From Promethearchaeota archaeon (GTDB taxonomy: Archaea; Asgardarchaeota; Lokiarchaeia; Sigyniarchaeales; SOKP01), in assembly GCA_004375715.1 (NCBI GenBank), contig SOKP01000022.1, positions 1 through 38,368 of the forward strand: a DNA stretch of 38,368 bases, given 5' to 3'. Positions within the stretch are counted from its first letter, which is position 1. The number at the start of each line of letters is the position of its first letter. Shown piece by piece: positions 17,701-25,341 of this stretch. The notes under the pieces were generated by a model. It did not search any database and had not been told where the DNA came from. It saw only the letters and a list, made by a program, of their open reading frames with translations. The position numbers were made by a program, and so were the translations under genes.

Positions 17701-17774
17701 ATCAATGGAATCTACTCGTAAACGGTGTAATGATCTACGAATCTTCTGAAAATCTAATAAATGTACGTACATAA
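14760..17774 (+). CDS. UPF0182-family membrane protein with N-terminal B-box-like zinc motif
   Basis: A 1004-residue protein. Residues 6-19 form C-x2-H-x6-C-x2-C (CDKHKNFNYYCEDC), like the first half of a B-box zinc finger. About seven membrane helices follow (near 45-67, 98-115, 145-163, 200-228, 245-262, 275-297 and 318-338), then a large extracytoplasmic region. Family marks of UPF0182 (PF03699, function unknown) are visible there: IDNDPYLVF (about 590-597), the EQLRYPEDLF box (681-690) followed by YHVQNSVSWRRADDF, and the late GARNGNTLLYPIGGSIYYYIPTY region. The last 140 residues are rich in NxT/NxS sequons and look like a beta-sandwich not typical of the family. The ATG at 14760 lacks a strong Shine-Dalgarno. 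The zinc motif would face the cytosol if the usual topology holds. Confidence 0.82.
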   Translation: MAKKSCDKHKNFNYYCEDCQRINQFTEERFQYSRFKGKVSYRRYILIAIVVVAIIAAVGVFWLWPAWFGDMSLNAQLYNDKAGGLDYFKFFFLNGWSTKFIFNWTALIGAIIGSVIMSIPPERNLLTLIGTKLRFGKPTRAKSLLFWWTIGFVMFYFLGLLLNVNNGGFSWTLYLIENGEIVLSPNLILDAFNVIFNQNSVDFVTIYIYSNLLVPIISFIMGIIIFRLILNVAKYVYLRRNDYLVMGNVLVIIGLVCGLAFVYIPTLSLDGINVIQILSLIFGFFSITALGTIICIFGKSKYKKDSRNYIFAPYSQKKLIFVIVIIIVFTISPLIFSIGPLLNLNNTAVWTEQQWVKKYKREVEWTRLAAGLDMFEERPIQNFTESSTTLDAEMVSKVRQFDQNFAVQYLAASIGSTFEGLADSDIIYINNKEYWVAPKTVRFSEITGDAVQTNTELYDHVEGFLAMDTFTGDLVNVTEAFNIAENYPIFFGESESQRYLEQTLGFFEEGSLGAYDSDIILGTEWSLGIPNNEFRYEGDPDGTLTGLEGFWKTLNIGLFAYAFQTEHQYLINRNVKNRVSEILLPQLRIDNDPYLVFNMAQGKMYYAISIYTYINVGSYAQFPILRFLGISLVDVVSGEMTFYQNPTLDTSNDPTYPLWKIYVDQYNWQDINLPANEWLKEQLRYPEDLFELQLEANYIYHVQNSVSWRRADDFHERPEDGDLFYIETDLGDGIEYIGLDLVEYKGLTATLLAGMYVIRHGTHFGEAIFYYTRDSGENLIGPKTARETYGSEATQEISLISGARNGNTLLYPIGGSIYYYIPTYSTAGSLQQLKLAGFVEAFSRDVGYGDNALEAYINLNLTGIEAPSNLSLSYNFEMESTMTYPEDPANFVINLQNLDTNFSAPGLNVKVNLSIYTSTDLNVNYTLILPPYLYPIQNTTYIDGDYTRVNFTVVDTTLYFGEGLVLNGFLNTTRGNVIIYYQWNLLVNGVMIYESSENLINVRT

Positions 17775-17775
17775 C

Positions 17776-17795
17776 TTTTTTTTTTTTCTTTTTTT
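17776..17795 (+). terminator. Strong poly-T terminator of the UPF0182-family gene
   Basis: T12-C-T7 begins one base after the TAA at 17772-17774. Confidence 0.7.
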
Positions 17796-18006
17796 ATGAT
17801 TTGAAATCGATTTTTACCTTTAATATTTGTTTTCCCTTATTCCAATCTTAAAGATAAATGATTTTAATCCGAATTTCAGAAATCCTTGAATTAAAGAAGG
17901 GTTTTTAGTATTATAAAGAGTTAGAATAATTATATAAAGTAATACCAGTTTTATGAGGGGGAAATTAAAAATTTCGAAATAGAATCATTTTATAAAAAGT
18001 TTTAAT

Positions 18007-18741
18007 CTAGGTTTTAGGTTCTTCCTTTATTAGATTCAAGAATTTCTCTATTTCGTCCTTCGAGCACATGTGGAATTTCTTATCTTCAGCTTTTATATAA
18101 GCTAAGCGTGTGTTTTCTTTGGTTGGGGTCTCATTAATGGATTCTTTAAGCGTTTTCAAAGTAAATTTTACTGTCTCATCAAATGTCATGTTTTCCTTGA
18201 AATTTTCTTTCAAGTAGTCTCTCGCTGTAGCTTCTCCACTACCCAAAGCATAAGCTTTAAACGATCGATAAATTCCACTTGGAGATGTGGTGTAAATCTG
18301 AGGTCCTGAGGGATCAACAGCAATAAAGAACAAAGCACATCCAAAAGGTCTAATACCTCCAAACTGGGTATATTGCTGGCAAATATCTGCCAAGGTTTTA
18401 ACCAACATGTTTAATCTGACTTGTTCATCGTAAGTTAAACGAAAAGATTGAGCTTGAACTCGCGCCAAATTAATTAAAGTTCTTGAATCTGCGTGCAATC
18501 CAGAAATTGCTACACCAATATGTTCATCCACTTGAAACAATTTATCAATTGTGTCTGCATCAATTAACTTCGAAGGGATTTTAATTTGAGCAGCTAAGCA
18601 AACTGTATCTTTTGATTTTACCGCTACTGCTAAAGTACCCCGTCTTACAGCTTCTAAGGCATACTCTACTTGAAATAAACGCCCCTCAGGGCTGAAAACC
18701 GTTAAAGCTCGATCGTAAGTGCGACCTCCTCCACCAAACAT
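18007..18741 (-). CDS. psmA: 20S proteasome alpha subunit
   Basis: Structural outer-ring subunit of the archaeal 20S proteasome, 244 residues. The gate element Y9-D10-R11 is followed by the alpha-type signature ALTVFSPEGRLFQVEYALEA (12-31). K67 in IDKLFQVDEHIGVAISG sits where the lysine that receives the HbYX tail of PAN/Cdc48-type activators is expected. YTQFGGIRPFGCALFF and ALGSGEATARDYL are also typical. It has no N-terminal catalytic Thr, as expected for an alpha subunit. The beta subunit gene is not in this window. The ATG at 18741 has no obvious Shine-Dalgarno. It is 80 bp downstream of the Rab-like GTPase gene in the same direction. Confidence 0.96.
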   Translation of the reverse strand: MFGGGGRTYDRALTVFSPEGRLFQVEYALEAVRRGTLAVAVKSKDTVCLAAQIKIPSKLIDADTIDKLFQVDEHIGVAISGLHADSRTLINLARVQAQSFRLTYDEQVRLNMLVKTLADICQQYTQFGGIRPFGCALFFIAVDPSGPQIYTTSPSGIYRSFKAYALGSGEATARDYLKENFKENMTFDETVKFTLKTLKESINETPTKENTRLAYIKAEDKKFHMCSKDEIEKFLNLIKEEPKT

Positions 18742-18821
18742 AATTTTAACCAGATTTTATTTGATATTTGTACTTAAAAAATTAAATAAGCAATTTTAAT
18801 TTATTGTTTATACCTTAAAAA

Positions 18822-19433
18822 TTAAATTTTTCCGGAAGCTTTAAGGATTTCAAGCGTCAACATCTCAAAAATTTCGCTTACTGAATTGCCTTCTTTAGCA
18901 CTTGTTTCGAAATATTTCATAGCATGCATTTCATATTTTACAGCTTCTCCATCCTGTTCTGCTACTTCTCTTTGTCCTCGTTGTGCCAAATCAAGTTTAT
19001 TACCAACAACTAAACACGGTTTCTGTCCAATAACTTTTTCAACTTCTTCTCGCCATTCTAGTAAATCTGCGAACGAAGAACGTCGAGTTAGATCAAACAC
19101 ATAAATTATACCAGTTGCTCCTCGATAAAATGGTGGTCTGACAAAGGAAAAATGCTTTTGCCCCGCTAAATCCCACAACTGTAGTTTAACTTGTAATTCA
19201 GGGTGGTTAGGTAATTCCACAGTTTTTGTGCTGAAATTCGACCCTATTGTCATTAAATAGCTTTCTTTAAAAGAGTTATCGCAATATCTTAAAACCATTG
19301 AGGTTTTCCCTACTCCACCGTTTCCGACAACGCAAATCTTATATATAAAAGATTTCGCGTAATTTCGCGGCCGATAATCTGGTTTTGGGTGATCTGGTTT
19401 CTGAAAATGTGATTTCGGGTAATATGACGCCAT
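18822..19433 (-). CDS. Rab/Ras-like small GTPase
   Basis: A 203-residue eukaryote-type small GTPase. G1 GNGGVGKTS (37-45), G2 T62 in MTIGSNFSTKTVEL (Rab-like switch I), G3 WDLAGQ (87-92, catalytic Gln kept), a Rab-like PPFYRGATGIIYVFDLT stretch, G4 NKLD (145-148) and G5 ETSAK (176-180) are all present, so GTP binding and hydrolysis are expected. There is no C-terminal cysteine, so no prenyl anchor. An unusual 27-residue N-terminal extension rich in Pro, Lys and Tyr (YYPKSH..KPDHPKPDYRPRNY) precedes the G domain. Proteins of this kind are a hallmark of Asgard archaea. It is divergent from the sirtuin gene and upstream of psmA. Confidence 0.95.
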   Translation of the reverse strand: MASYYPKSHFQKPDHPKPDYRPRNYAKSFIYKICVVGNGGVGKTSMVLRYCDNSFKESYLMTIGSNFSTKTVELPNHPELQVKLQLWDLAGQKHFSFVRPPFYRGATGIIYVFDLTRRSSFADLLEWREEVEKVIGQKPCLVVGNKLDLAQRGQREVAEQDGEAVKYEMHAMKYFETSAKEGNSVSEIFEMLTLEILKASGKI

Positions 19434-19574
19434 AATGTTTCAATTATTTGAATTTAAAAATCAAATCAAAATATAATTAGATAATTATAACTATTTAAAT
19501 TATAAAAATAATCATATTAAATATTTTAGCTATTTTCATTGTGATTTTAAAATAAATTAGGAGAATTTTGCGAC

Positions 19575-20354
19575 ATGAACGAGTTGAATACTAAAATTAA
19601 AAAATTCGCTCAAATAATCTTAGACGCTCAAAATGTTGTAGCCTTAACTGGGGCAGGCATGGGAATTGAGAGCGGAATTGCTGATTTTAGAAGTCCGGGT
19701 ACGGGTTTATGGGAAAAAGTTAATCCCGACGAGTTTGCTAGCATTCATTCTTATGTATCAGACCCTAAGAAAAACTTGGACTTTATGCTTGAATTGGGTA
19801 TGGCTATATTTAAAGCTAAACCTAATAAAGGTCATAAAGCATTGACTAAATTGCAAAAACTCGATAAATTAAATGGAATTCTCACTCAAAATATTGATGG
19901 TTTGCATCAAAAAGCACATAGCAAGGATGTTGTAGAGTTACACGGAACTGCATATGAAGCGATATGTATGAGTTGTGGGCACATCTACTCCATTACAATT
20001 ATGATCGATCAGGTTAGAAACGGAAAATATAGTCCTTCATGTGAAGCGTGCACCGGTTTATTGAAACCTAATGCCATTTTCTTTGGAGAGCCCTTGCGTT
20101 CGGAAACATTAAGTCAGGCAGATAGATTAATAGAGGAATGCGATTTGTTGATTGTTTTAGGTAGTTCATTGTTAGTATATCCAGTTGCGTTTTATCCAAG
20201 AAAAGCACTTTCTTTAGGTGCGAAATTAGCTATTATTAACATTCAAGAAACTGATATAGATGCTTCAGCGGATGTGGTTATTCACGATAAGATTGGAGAT
20301 GTATTCCCTCTTATCGTTAACATTGTAAAAAATGAAATTGAAGAAGGACATTAA
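19575..20354 (+). CDS. Sir2-family NAD-dependent protein deacylase
   Basis: A 259-residue sirtuin that would remove acyl groups from lysines using NAD. NAD-binding motifs are GAGMGIESGIADFRS (26-40; the usual Pro of GIPDFRS is Ala) and TQNIDGLH (104-111). The catalytic His is H123 in ELHGT. The structural zinc is held by C131, C134, C156 and C159. GSSLLVYPVAFYP and the late NIQETDID segment complete the Rossmann part. Single-domain length fits class III/U-type prokaryotic sirtuins. The ATG at 19575 has TAGGAG about 11 nt upstream. In archaea a typical substrate is the chromatin protein Alba; a target here is unknown. It converges with the acyl-CoA synthetases, some of which are lysine-acylation controlled elsewhere. 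Confidence 0.94.
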   Translation: MNELNTKIKKFAQIILDAQNVVALTGAGMGIESGIADFRSPGTGLWEKVNPDEFASIHSYVSDPKKNLDFMLELGMAIFKAKPNKGHKALTKLQKLDKLNGILTQNIDGLHQKAHSKDVVELHGTAYEAICMSCGHIYSITIMIDQVRNGKYSPSCEACTGLLKPNAIFFGEPLRSETLSQADRLIEECDLLIVLGSSLLVYPVAFYPRKALSLGAKLAIINIQETDIDASADVVIHDKIGDVFPLIVNIVKNEIEEGH

Positions 20355-20412
20355 TTACATATAATTGTACTTTTATCTCCTCAATAATAATACCGAAAAA
20401 GAGTAATAAATT

Positions 20413-20421
20413 AAAAAAAAA
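20413..20421 (-). terminator. Poly-T terminator of the first acyl-CoA synthetase
   Basis: T9 on the minus strand about 35 nt beyond the stop at 20455, between convergent genes. Confidence 0.5.
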
Positions 20422-20454
20422 TTAGTATTTTAGCTCTGGAAATCATCCAGAAAT

Positions 20455-22161
20455 TTATTTTCTCAGGCTTTTTTTATCAACTTTACCTACAGCAGTAAGT
20501 GGTAATTCTTCTATTATTTCTATCAACTTAGGTACTTCGTACGGAGAACAGTTCTCTTTGGCAAAAGCAGTAATATCCTTCTTTAAAGCTTCCTCGTTTC
20601 CATCGTATTTATAGTCAGCGTCTAATTGGATAATTGCTTTAACGATTTCAGAACCTGGTCTTTCTGGGTTATCAACGCCTATAGTAGCAACCATTCCGAT
20701 AGCTGGATGTTTAACTAAAGTATCTTCTAATTTTGCGGAAAATACCTTAAATCCTCCAACGATTATCATATCTTTCGTTCTATCTACGATTTTCATATAC
20801 CCATCTTCGTCCATTACTCCTACGTCCCCAGTGTGCATAAACCCGTCTTTATCTATTGCATTTTTAGTTTCTTCGGGTTTATTGAAGTATCCTTTCATAA
20901 CCATGGGACCTTTGACGCAAATCTCTCCCGGTTCTCCTATGGGCACTTCCTTACCTGTATTAGGATCCACCAGCTTAAACTCCGTGTTGTTAAGTGGTAG
21001 ACCGATACTACCAAGTTTTTTAACTCCTACAGATGGATTACTCGCTGAAAGCGGGGATGTCTCTGTCATACCATACGCTTCGATTAATTTACCTTTGCCT
21101 ACAATAGCTTCGAATTCTCTTTGAGATTCCTCTGGAAAAGGTGCTGCTGCAGAAACGGCATACAATAGTTTCGAATGGTCCAGTTCTTTGAATTTTGGAT
21201 TTTTCATCAAAATTTGATACAGTGAAGGCACATTTGCTAAAACTGATGGTTCATATTTAGCCATTGCTTTAATTATATGCCCTGAATCACGGGGATTAGG
21301 TATTAAAATTTGACTCCAACCGAGGTAGATTACATTCAAAGTTGTAAATGTTCCTGCGATGTGGAAGAATGGAAACCCTGAAAGAGCTACTCCTTTCCCT
21401 GCTTCCCAATTAAGCCATTTCTGAAATATAACTATATCAGAAACTATGTTTTTATGGGTTAACATTGCTCCTTTTGGAGGTCCTGTGGTTCCACCAGTGT
21501 ATTGAATGAATGCTAAATCATCAGGTTTAGTAGTTGTTTTTGGCAACTCTTTAGAATAGGTAACGATAAGATCGGTATGAAAGTCCACGATTGTAACCCC
21601 TTCTAAAGGAGTAACCTTTCCTTTAGGAATCTTACCAATTAATTTTCCCAACACCTGTTTTATTTTTGGAAGGTACCCTCCTACACTAGTAGTTATTACT
21701 AATTTTAACTGCGGTAATTTTGAAGCGATTTTTGTCAATCTACCAGCAAAAATAGCATCTAAAGTCAGTAGTGCGACTTTATTCCCTCCAGTTCCCAAAT
21801 CGTTCAGTTGATATTGCATTTGAATATCTGAAAGTAGAGGTGAGACACCTGAAACAATACAGCCTGCTTTTAGAGTACCAATGATTCCCATTAAATATTC
21901 TGGCATATTTGGTAAATTAATACCCACAACATCACCAGTTTTAAACCCGTTTTCAATTAGCATGTTGGCAAACTGATTCGAAGCCTCGTCTAAATCCTTG
22001 TATGTAAGAGTTATCCCAAGATAATCAAAAGCCATTTTATCTGGAAATTCTTCCATAGTTCGTCGAATAGCTTGGGGGTAGGTCATATCAAACTCTTTAG
22101 GGTCTAGATCTTTGACATAACTATCCCAAGATTTTGTCCATATTTTATCTTTATACGACAT
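20455..22161 (-). CDS. Acyl-CoA synthetase (AMP-forming), paralogue 1
   Basis: A 568-residue adenylate-forming enzyme that would activate a fatty or aryl acid with ATP and join it to CoA. The P-loop-like motif TGGTTGPPKG is at 222-231, the A5-type EAYGMTETSP element follows near 360, and the A7/A8 core reads TGDVGVMDEDGYMKIVDRTKD and IVGGFKVFSAKLED. The C-terminal catalytic Lys is K560 in GKVDKKSLRK. No signal peptide or membrane helix is seen. The downstream copy of a tandem pair: it matches the upstream gene along the entire length. The ATG at 22161 is used; the Shine-Dalgarno is weak. Chain-length preference cannot be read from sequence. Confidence 0.92.
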   Translation of the reverse strand: MSYKDKIWTKSWDSYVKDLDPKEFDMTYPQAIRRTMEEFPDKMAFDYLGITLTYKDLDEASNQFANMLIENGFKTGDVVGINLPNMPEYLMGIIGTLKAGCIVSGVSPLLSDIQMQYQLNDLGTGGNKVALLTLDAIFAGRLTKIASKLPQLKLVITTSVGGYLPKIKQVLGKLIGKIPKGKVTPLEGVTIVDFHTDLIVTYSKELPKTTTKPDDLAFIQYTGGTTGPPKGAMLTHKNIVSDIVIFQKWLNWEAGKGVALSGFPFFHIAGTFTTLNVIYLGWSQILIPNPRDSGHIIKAMAKYEPSVLANVPSLYQILMKNPKFKELDHSKLLYAVSAAAPFPEESQREFEAIVGKGKLIEAYGMTETSPLSASNPSVGVKKLGSIGLPLNNTEFKLVDPNTGKEVPIGEPGEICVKGPMVMKGYFNKPEETKNAIDKDGFMHTGDVGVMDEDGYMKIVDRTKDMIIVGGFKVFSAKLEDTLVKHPAIGMVATIGVDNPERPGSEIVKAIIQLDADYKYDGNEEALKKDITAFAKENCSPYEVPKLIEIIEELPLTAVGKVDKKSLRK

Positions 22162-22352
22162 TTTTTAACATCGATTTCTTATTATTTGTTTTTTATTGTA
22201 AAAAAAGTGCTAAAAAATATGAATGATTCTTTTCGATATAAAGTTTTAAGTTACACTTTGAGTTTACGCGAATTTACGGGAATAAGATTTTGGAAATTAA
22301 ATAAATCTATAAATAGGAGAATGGGTATTCAAAATATAAAAAACAGGGAAAT

Positions 22353-22373
22353 AAAAAAAAAAATTTTTTTTTT
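22353..22373 (-). terminator. A11T10 palindrome between the two synthetase genes
   Basis: A perfect A/T palindrome ends 2 bp before the stop region of paralogue 2. Read on the minus strand it gives a U11 tract that would terminate paralogue 2 and make paralogue 1 separately transcribed, from a promoter in 22162-22350. Confidence 0.5.
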
Positions 22374-24087
22374 AACTCTTTCTTAAAACTTTCTTATCGA
22401 TCTTTCCTATAACCGTAAGTGGGAGCTCTTCAGCAATTTCAATAATTTTGGGAACTTCATATGGCGCACATTTCTCTTTCGCAAATTTGATGATATCCTC
22501 TTTTAATGCTTCCTCGTTTCCATCGTATTCAAAATCAGGATTTAATTGGATGTGTGCCTTGACAATTTCCGAACCGGGACGATCAGGATTAGGCAATCCA
22601 ATTAAGGCAATCATTCCAATTGCAGGATGCTTGGCTAATACATCTTCTATTTTTGCTGAGAATACTTTAAATCCACCGACAATGATCATATCTTTTGTAC
22701 GATCGACAATTCGAATATATCCATCTTCGTCCATTATTCCTACATCGCCGCTGTGCATATACCCGTCTGAATCTATTGCTTTTTTGGTTTCTTCAGGTTT
22801 ATTGTAATAACCCTGCATGACAAGTGGTCCCTTTACACAGATTTCCCCTGGTTCCCCTAATGGCACTTCTTTACCGGTTTCAGGATCGACTAGCTTTAAT
22901 TCAACATTTAGAAATGGCAATCCTACAGTACCCAATTTTTTAATCCCTAAAGAGGGGTTCATTGATGCTACAGGCGATAACTCCGTCATACCGTAAAGTT
23001 CTAACAATTTCCCTTCACCGACTATGGCTTCCAATGCTTCTTGAGATTCTTTTGGAAATGGGGCTGCTGCTGAAATACAGGATACTATAGCGGAGTGATC
23101 TAATCTTTTAAACTTTTTAAAATTAATCAGAATCTGATATAAACTAGGCACATTAACTAAGCATGTTGGTTTATATTTTTTCATCTCGTTACAAATACCT
23201 AAAGCATCTCTTGGGTTAGCTATAAGTATTTGGCTCCAACCCAAACCGAGCGCGCTTTCACTAACAGTTAAACCGGCTATATGAAACATTGGAAACCCTG
23301 AACATAGCACTCCATCATTTTCTTTCCATTGAAGCCAAGCTTTAACACTTAACATGTTTGAAACACAGTTTCGGTGGCTTAGCATCGCTCCTTTGGGTGG
23401 TCCTGTAGTTCCGCCTGTGTATTGGATCCAACCGATATCATCCGGAGATACATCGACCTTAGGTAGATCAGTAGAATATTTCGCCAAGACATCATCTTGA
23501 AAATGAAGAACGGTTTTTCCTTCCAAAGGCGTAATTTCACCTGAAGGAATCTCTCTAACCGCTTTAATTTTAGCTTGATCTTCCTTAGAGAACGATCCAA
23601 TTACGCTTGTTCCTATAACTAGCTTAAGTTTTGGTAGTTTATCAGCAATTTTAGTCAAACGATGCTCAAAAATCGCATCAAGAGTTACTAACGCAACATT
23701 ATTCCCTCCTTTTCCAAGATCTTCTATTTGATAATGCATTTGGACATCGGACATTAGAGGGCTAACGCCTGAAACTATACACCCCGCTTTAAGCGTACCA
23801 ATAACTGAATATATATATTCCGGAGTATTCGGTAAGTTAATTCCCACTGCGTCCCCTTTCTTAAATCCATTATCAATTAACATGTTAGCAAATTGATTAG
23901 AACGTTGATCTACCTCACGGAAACTAATTTCTAAACCCTGGAACATCAGAGCTGGTTTATCGGAGTATTTTTCGAATATAGGTCTTAACATTTCGGGATA
24001 TGTAGTATCAAACTCTTTCGGGTCAAGATCTGTGAGACCTGGGTCCCAATTCTTTCGCCAAAATCTACTTTCGTACGGACTCGACAT
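22372..24087 (-). CDS. Acyl-CoA synthetase (AMP-forming), paralogue 2
   Basis: A 571-residue adenylate-forming acid:CoA ligase, close paralogue of the downstream gene. TGGTTGPPKG is at 224-233, then ELYGMTELSP, SGDVGIMDEDGYIRIVDRTKD, IVGGFKVFSAKIED and the terminal GKIDKKVLRKS with the catalytic Lys. The frame also opens at a GTG (24099) four codons earlier; alignment with paralogue 1 (MSYKDKIW against MSSPYESRFW) and a GTGA ribosome site in that GTG favour the ATG at 24087. A TATA box lies at 24155-24165. Differences in the acid pocket (for example YLGWSQILIP against GLGWSQILIA) suggest the two may handle different acids, but this is inference. Confidence 0.92.
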   Translation of the reverse strand: MSSPYESRFWRKNWDPGLTDLDPKEFDTTYPEMLRPIFEKYSDKPALMFQGLEISFREVDQRSNQFANMLIDNGFKKGDAVGINLPNTPEYIYSVIGTLKAGCIVSGVSPLMSDVQMHYQIEDLGKGGNNVALVTLDAIFEHRLTKIADKLPKLKLVIGTSVIGSFSKEDQAKIKAVREIPSGEITPLEGKTVLHFQDDVLAKYSTDLPKVDVSPDDIGWIQYTGGTTGPPKGAMLSHRNCVSNMLSVKAWLQWKENDGVLCSGFPMFHIAGLTVSESALGLGWSQILIANPRDALGICNEMKKYKPTCLVNVPSLYQILINFKKFKRLDHSAIVSCISAAAPFPKESQEALEAIVGEGKLLELYGMTELSPVASMNPSLGIKKLGTVGLPFLNVELKLVDPETGKEVPLGEPGEICVKGPLVMQGYYNKPEETKKAIDSDGYMHSGDVGIMDEDGYIRIVDRTKDMIIVGGFKVFSAKIEDVLAKHPAIGMIALIGLPNPDRPGSEIVKAHIQLNPDFEYDGNEEALKEDIIKFAKEKCAPYEVPKIIEIAEELPLTVIGKIDKKVLRKS

Positions 24088-24154
24088 TTTTTTATTCACA
24101 TTTTTTCCGTTTTTGATTAAATAAAATTTGTTAATATTAATTATTGATAGAATT

Positions 24155-24165
24155 AGTTATAAAGT
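24155..24165 (-). promoter_or_regulatory. TATA box of acyl-CoA synthetase paralogue 2
   Basis: ACTTTATAACT on the minus strand, about 70 nt before the ATG at 24087. Confidence 0.4.
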
Positions 24166-24346
24166 TTTGAATTATTGATCATTAATTTCGAATGTTTGTT
24201 TGAAAAAGGTAAATTTCGATAATTTTAAATTCTACTAATTGCTGCAATGATTTTTGTCGGTACATTAAAAGCTCGAAATTACAAATCTTATTTTATTTTT
24301 ACTTCTACTTTCCTCCCTCCGTCTCCATGGAATGCTAATATTTTTA

Positions 24347-24381
24347 AAGAGAATTACTCTTCTAGCTTGAGTAATTATCTT
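24347..24381. promoter_or_regulatory. Inverted repeat directly upstream of the PolB2-module promoter
   Basis: Left arm 24347-24359 and right arm 24369-24381 pair at 12 of 13 positions (core AATTACTC/GAGTAATT; one G-A mismatch), with a 9-nt spacer. The right arm ends immediately before the BRE. It is a candidate operator for a dimeric regulator; a hairpin is also possible but it is upstream of the expected transcript start. Confidence 0.55.
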
Positions 24382-24397
24382 ACGAAATTTATATATG
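24382..24397 (+). promoter_or_regulatory. BRE/TATA promoter of the PolB2 module
   Basis: ACGAAATTTATATATG combines a purine-rich BRE (ACGAAA) with TTTATATA, a close match to the archaeal consensus. Transcription would start near 24418, leaving a leader of about 48 nt before the ATG at 24466. Confidence 0.65.
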
Positions 24398-24465
24398 CTT
24401 CCAGCAAATTTTAGAAAATTGTCGGAGTTACACGATTTTAGTTTGAAGTATCCTTCACTTAGATA

Positions 24466-25221
24466 ATGTCTTTCAGATCGGGGTTAAAAGTGTATCGGAA
24501 AAACAAGAGTGTTCCTTTAGTTTCGAGCGGTGATTCAACGCTGGACGAGCTATTGGGAGGGAGTGGTTTTCATAAAGACTTGGTTTATCTTCTTTATGGA
24601 GATAAAAAAAAAACTTCGAACATTTTATTGACCACTTCTGTTATTGCTCAGAAATCTTTCGCTAATGGCGGTCTTGGAGAGAAAATTAAGGTTGCGTATA
24701 TTGACGCAAATAATCGCTTTAATCCATATAATGTAAGTAAATTTGCGGTTTCCCAAAATTTATCACCTCAAAAAGTGCTATCAAATATAAGCATAGCTAG
24801 AGCGTTTACATGGGATCAGATGGTAGAGCTTTTAGAAAATAAGCTCTCTAAACTTGAACAAGTAAAAGTTGTTCTAATTTCTGGTATTACTACGCTGTTT
24901 CAGAGTTACGAAAAACAGACGTTTGAGGATTTATTAAGAGCTATTAACGGGATTAAAACGATTCTCTCTAAAACAAAACCGCTAATCGTCATAACTGCTC
25001 CTCTAAACGAATATTCTCTTTATAGGCCTAATGGCGGGAAAATACTTTCCCACTTCGGAAGTGTATTAGTAATGATAAACGAAGACGAGCGATACTGCGA
25101 ATATGTTCTTGTTCAACATCCTTTTCTGCCGGAAAATCGCCTTCTAAAATGGAAGCCGCGCCTTCCTAAAAGAAATTTGGCAAATACTACGAAAAACATG
25201 ACTTTAGATTGCTGGTTTTAG
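24466..25221 (+). CDS. Inactivated RecA/RadA-like protein of the PolB2 module
   Basis: A 251-residue protein with the layout of a RecA-fold ATPase core (RadA/RadB type): STLDELLGGSGFHKDLVYLLYG at the entry, a nucleotide-loop position, VAYIDANNRF, SNISIARAFTWDQMVELLE and VVLISGITTLF. The Walker A position reads GDKKKTS (45-51) rather than GxxxxGKT, and the Walker B strand ends in SGI rather than an Asp, so ATP hydrolysis is unlikely. KPLIVITAPLNEYSLYRPNGGKILSHFGSVLVMI resembles the RadA core end. It has no helix-hairpin-helix domain. Position before a small MGRTVP protein and PolB2 indicates a structural partner of that polymerase. The ATG at 24466 has no strong Shine-Dalgarno. Confidence 0.8.
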   Translation: MSFRSGLKVYRKNKSVPLVSSGDSTLDELLGGSGFHKDLVYLLYGDKKKTSNILLTTSVIAQKSFANGGLGEKIKVAYIDANNRFNPYNVSKFAVSQNLSPQKVLSNISIARAFTWDQMVELLENKLSKLEQVKVVLISGITTLFQSYEKQTFEDLLRAINGIKTILSKTKPLIVITAPLNEYSLYRPNGGKILSHFGSVLVMINEDERYCEYVLVQHPFLPENRLLKWKPRLPKRNLANTTKNMTLDCWF

Positions 25222-25341
25222 CTTATTAGAAACGATTATTGAGTTATACCAAAAAAATTAGTAAATTTCAAAGGTATTTTTCTTTAAATTTCCATAAAGA
25301 CTTTCTAACGAGATACTCAAAATAATACGAATGTGTATAAT

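Larger units (their letters stand above)
24088..24465. other. Divergent intergenic region, promoters and dyad, no gene seen
   Basis: It separates the synthetase pair from the PolB2 module. From left to right: minus-strand TATA (24155-24165), an AT-rich stretch, a short C-rich patch CTTTCCTCCCTCCGTCTCC (about 24308-24326) unusual for this AT-rich DNA, a strong dyad (24347-24381), and the plus-strand BRE/TATA (24382-24397). I found no reading frame or tRNA. Confidence 0.5.

Noticed and set aside
22186-22386. A 66-codon plus-strand frame between the acyl-CoA synthetase genes
   Set aside because: It runs into the A11T10 tract and the end of the opposite gene, has low-complexity Lys/Ile/Phe content and no family resemblance.
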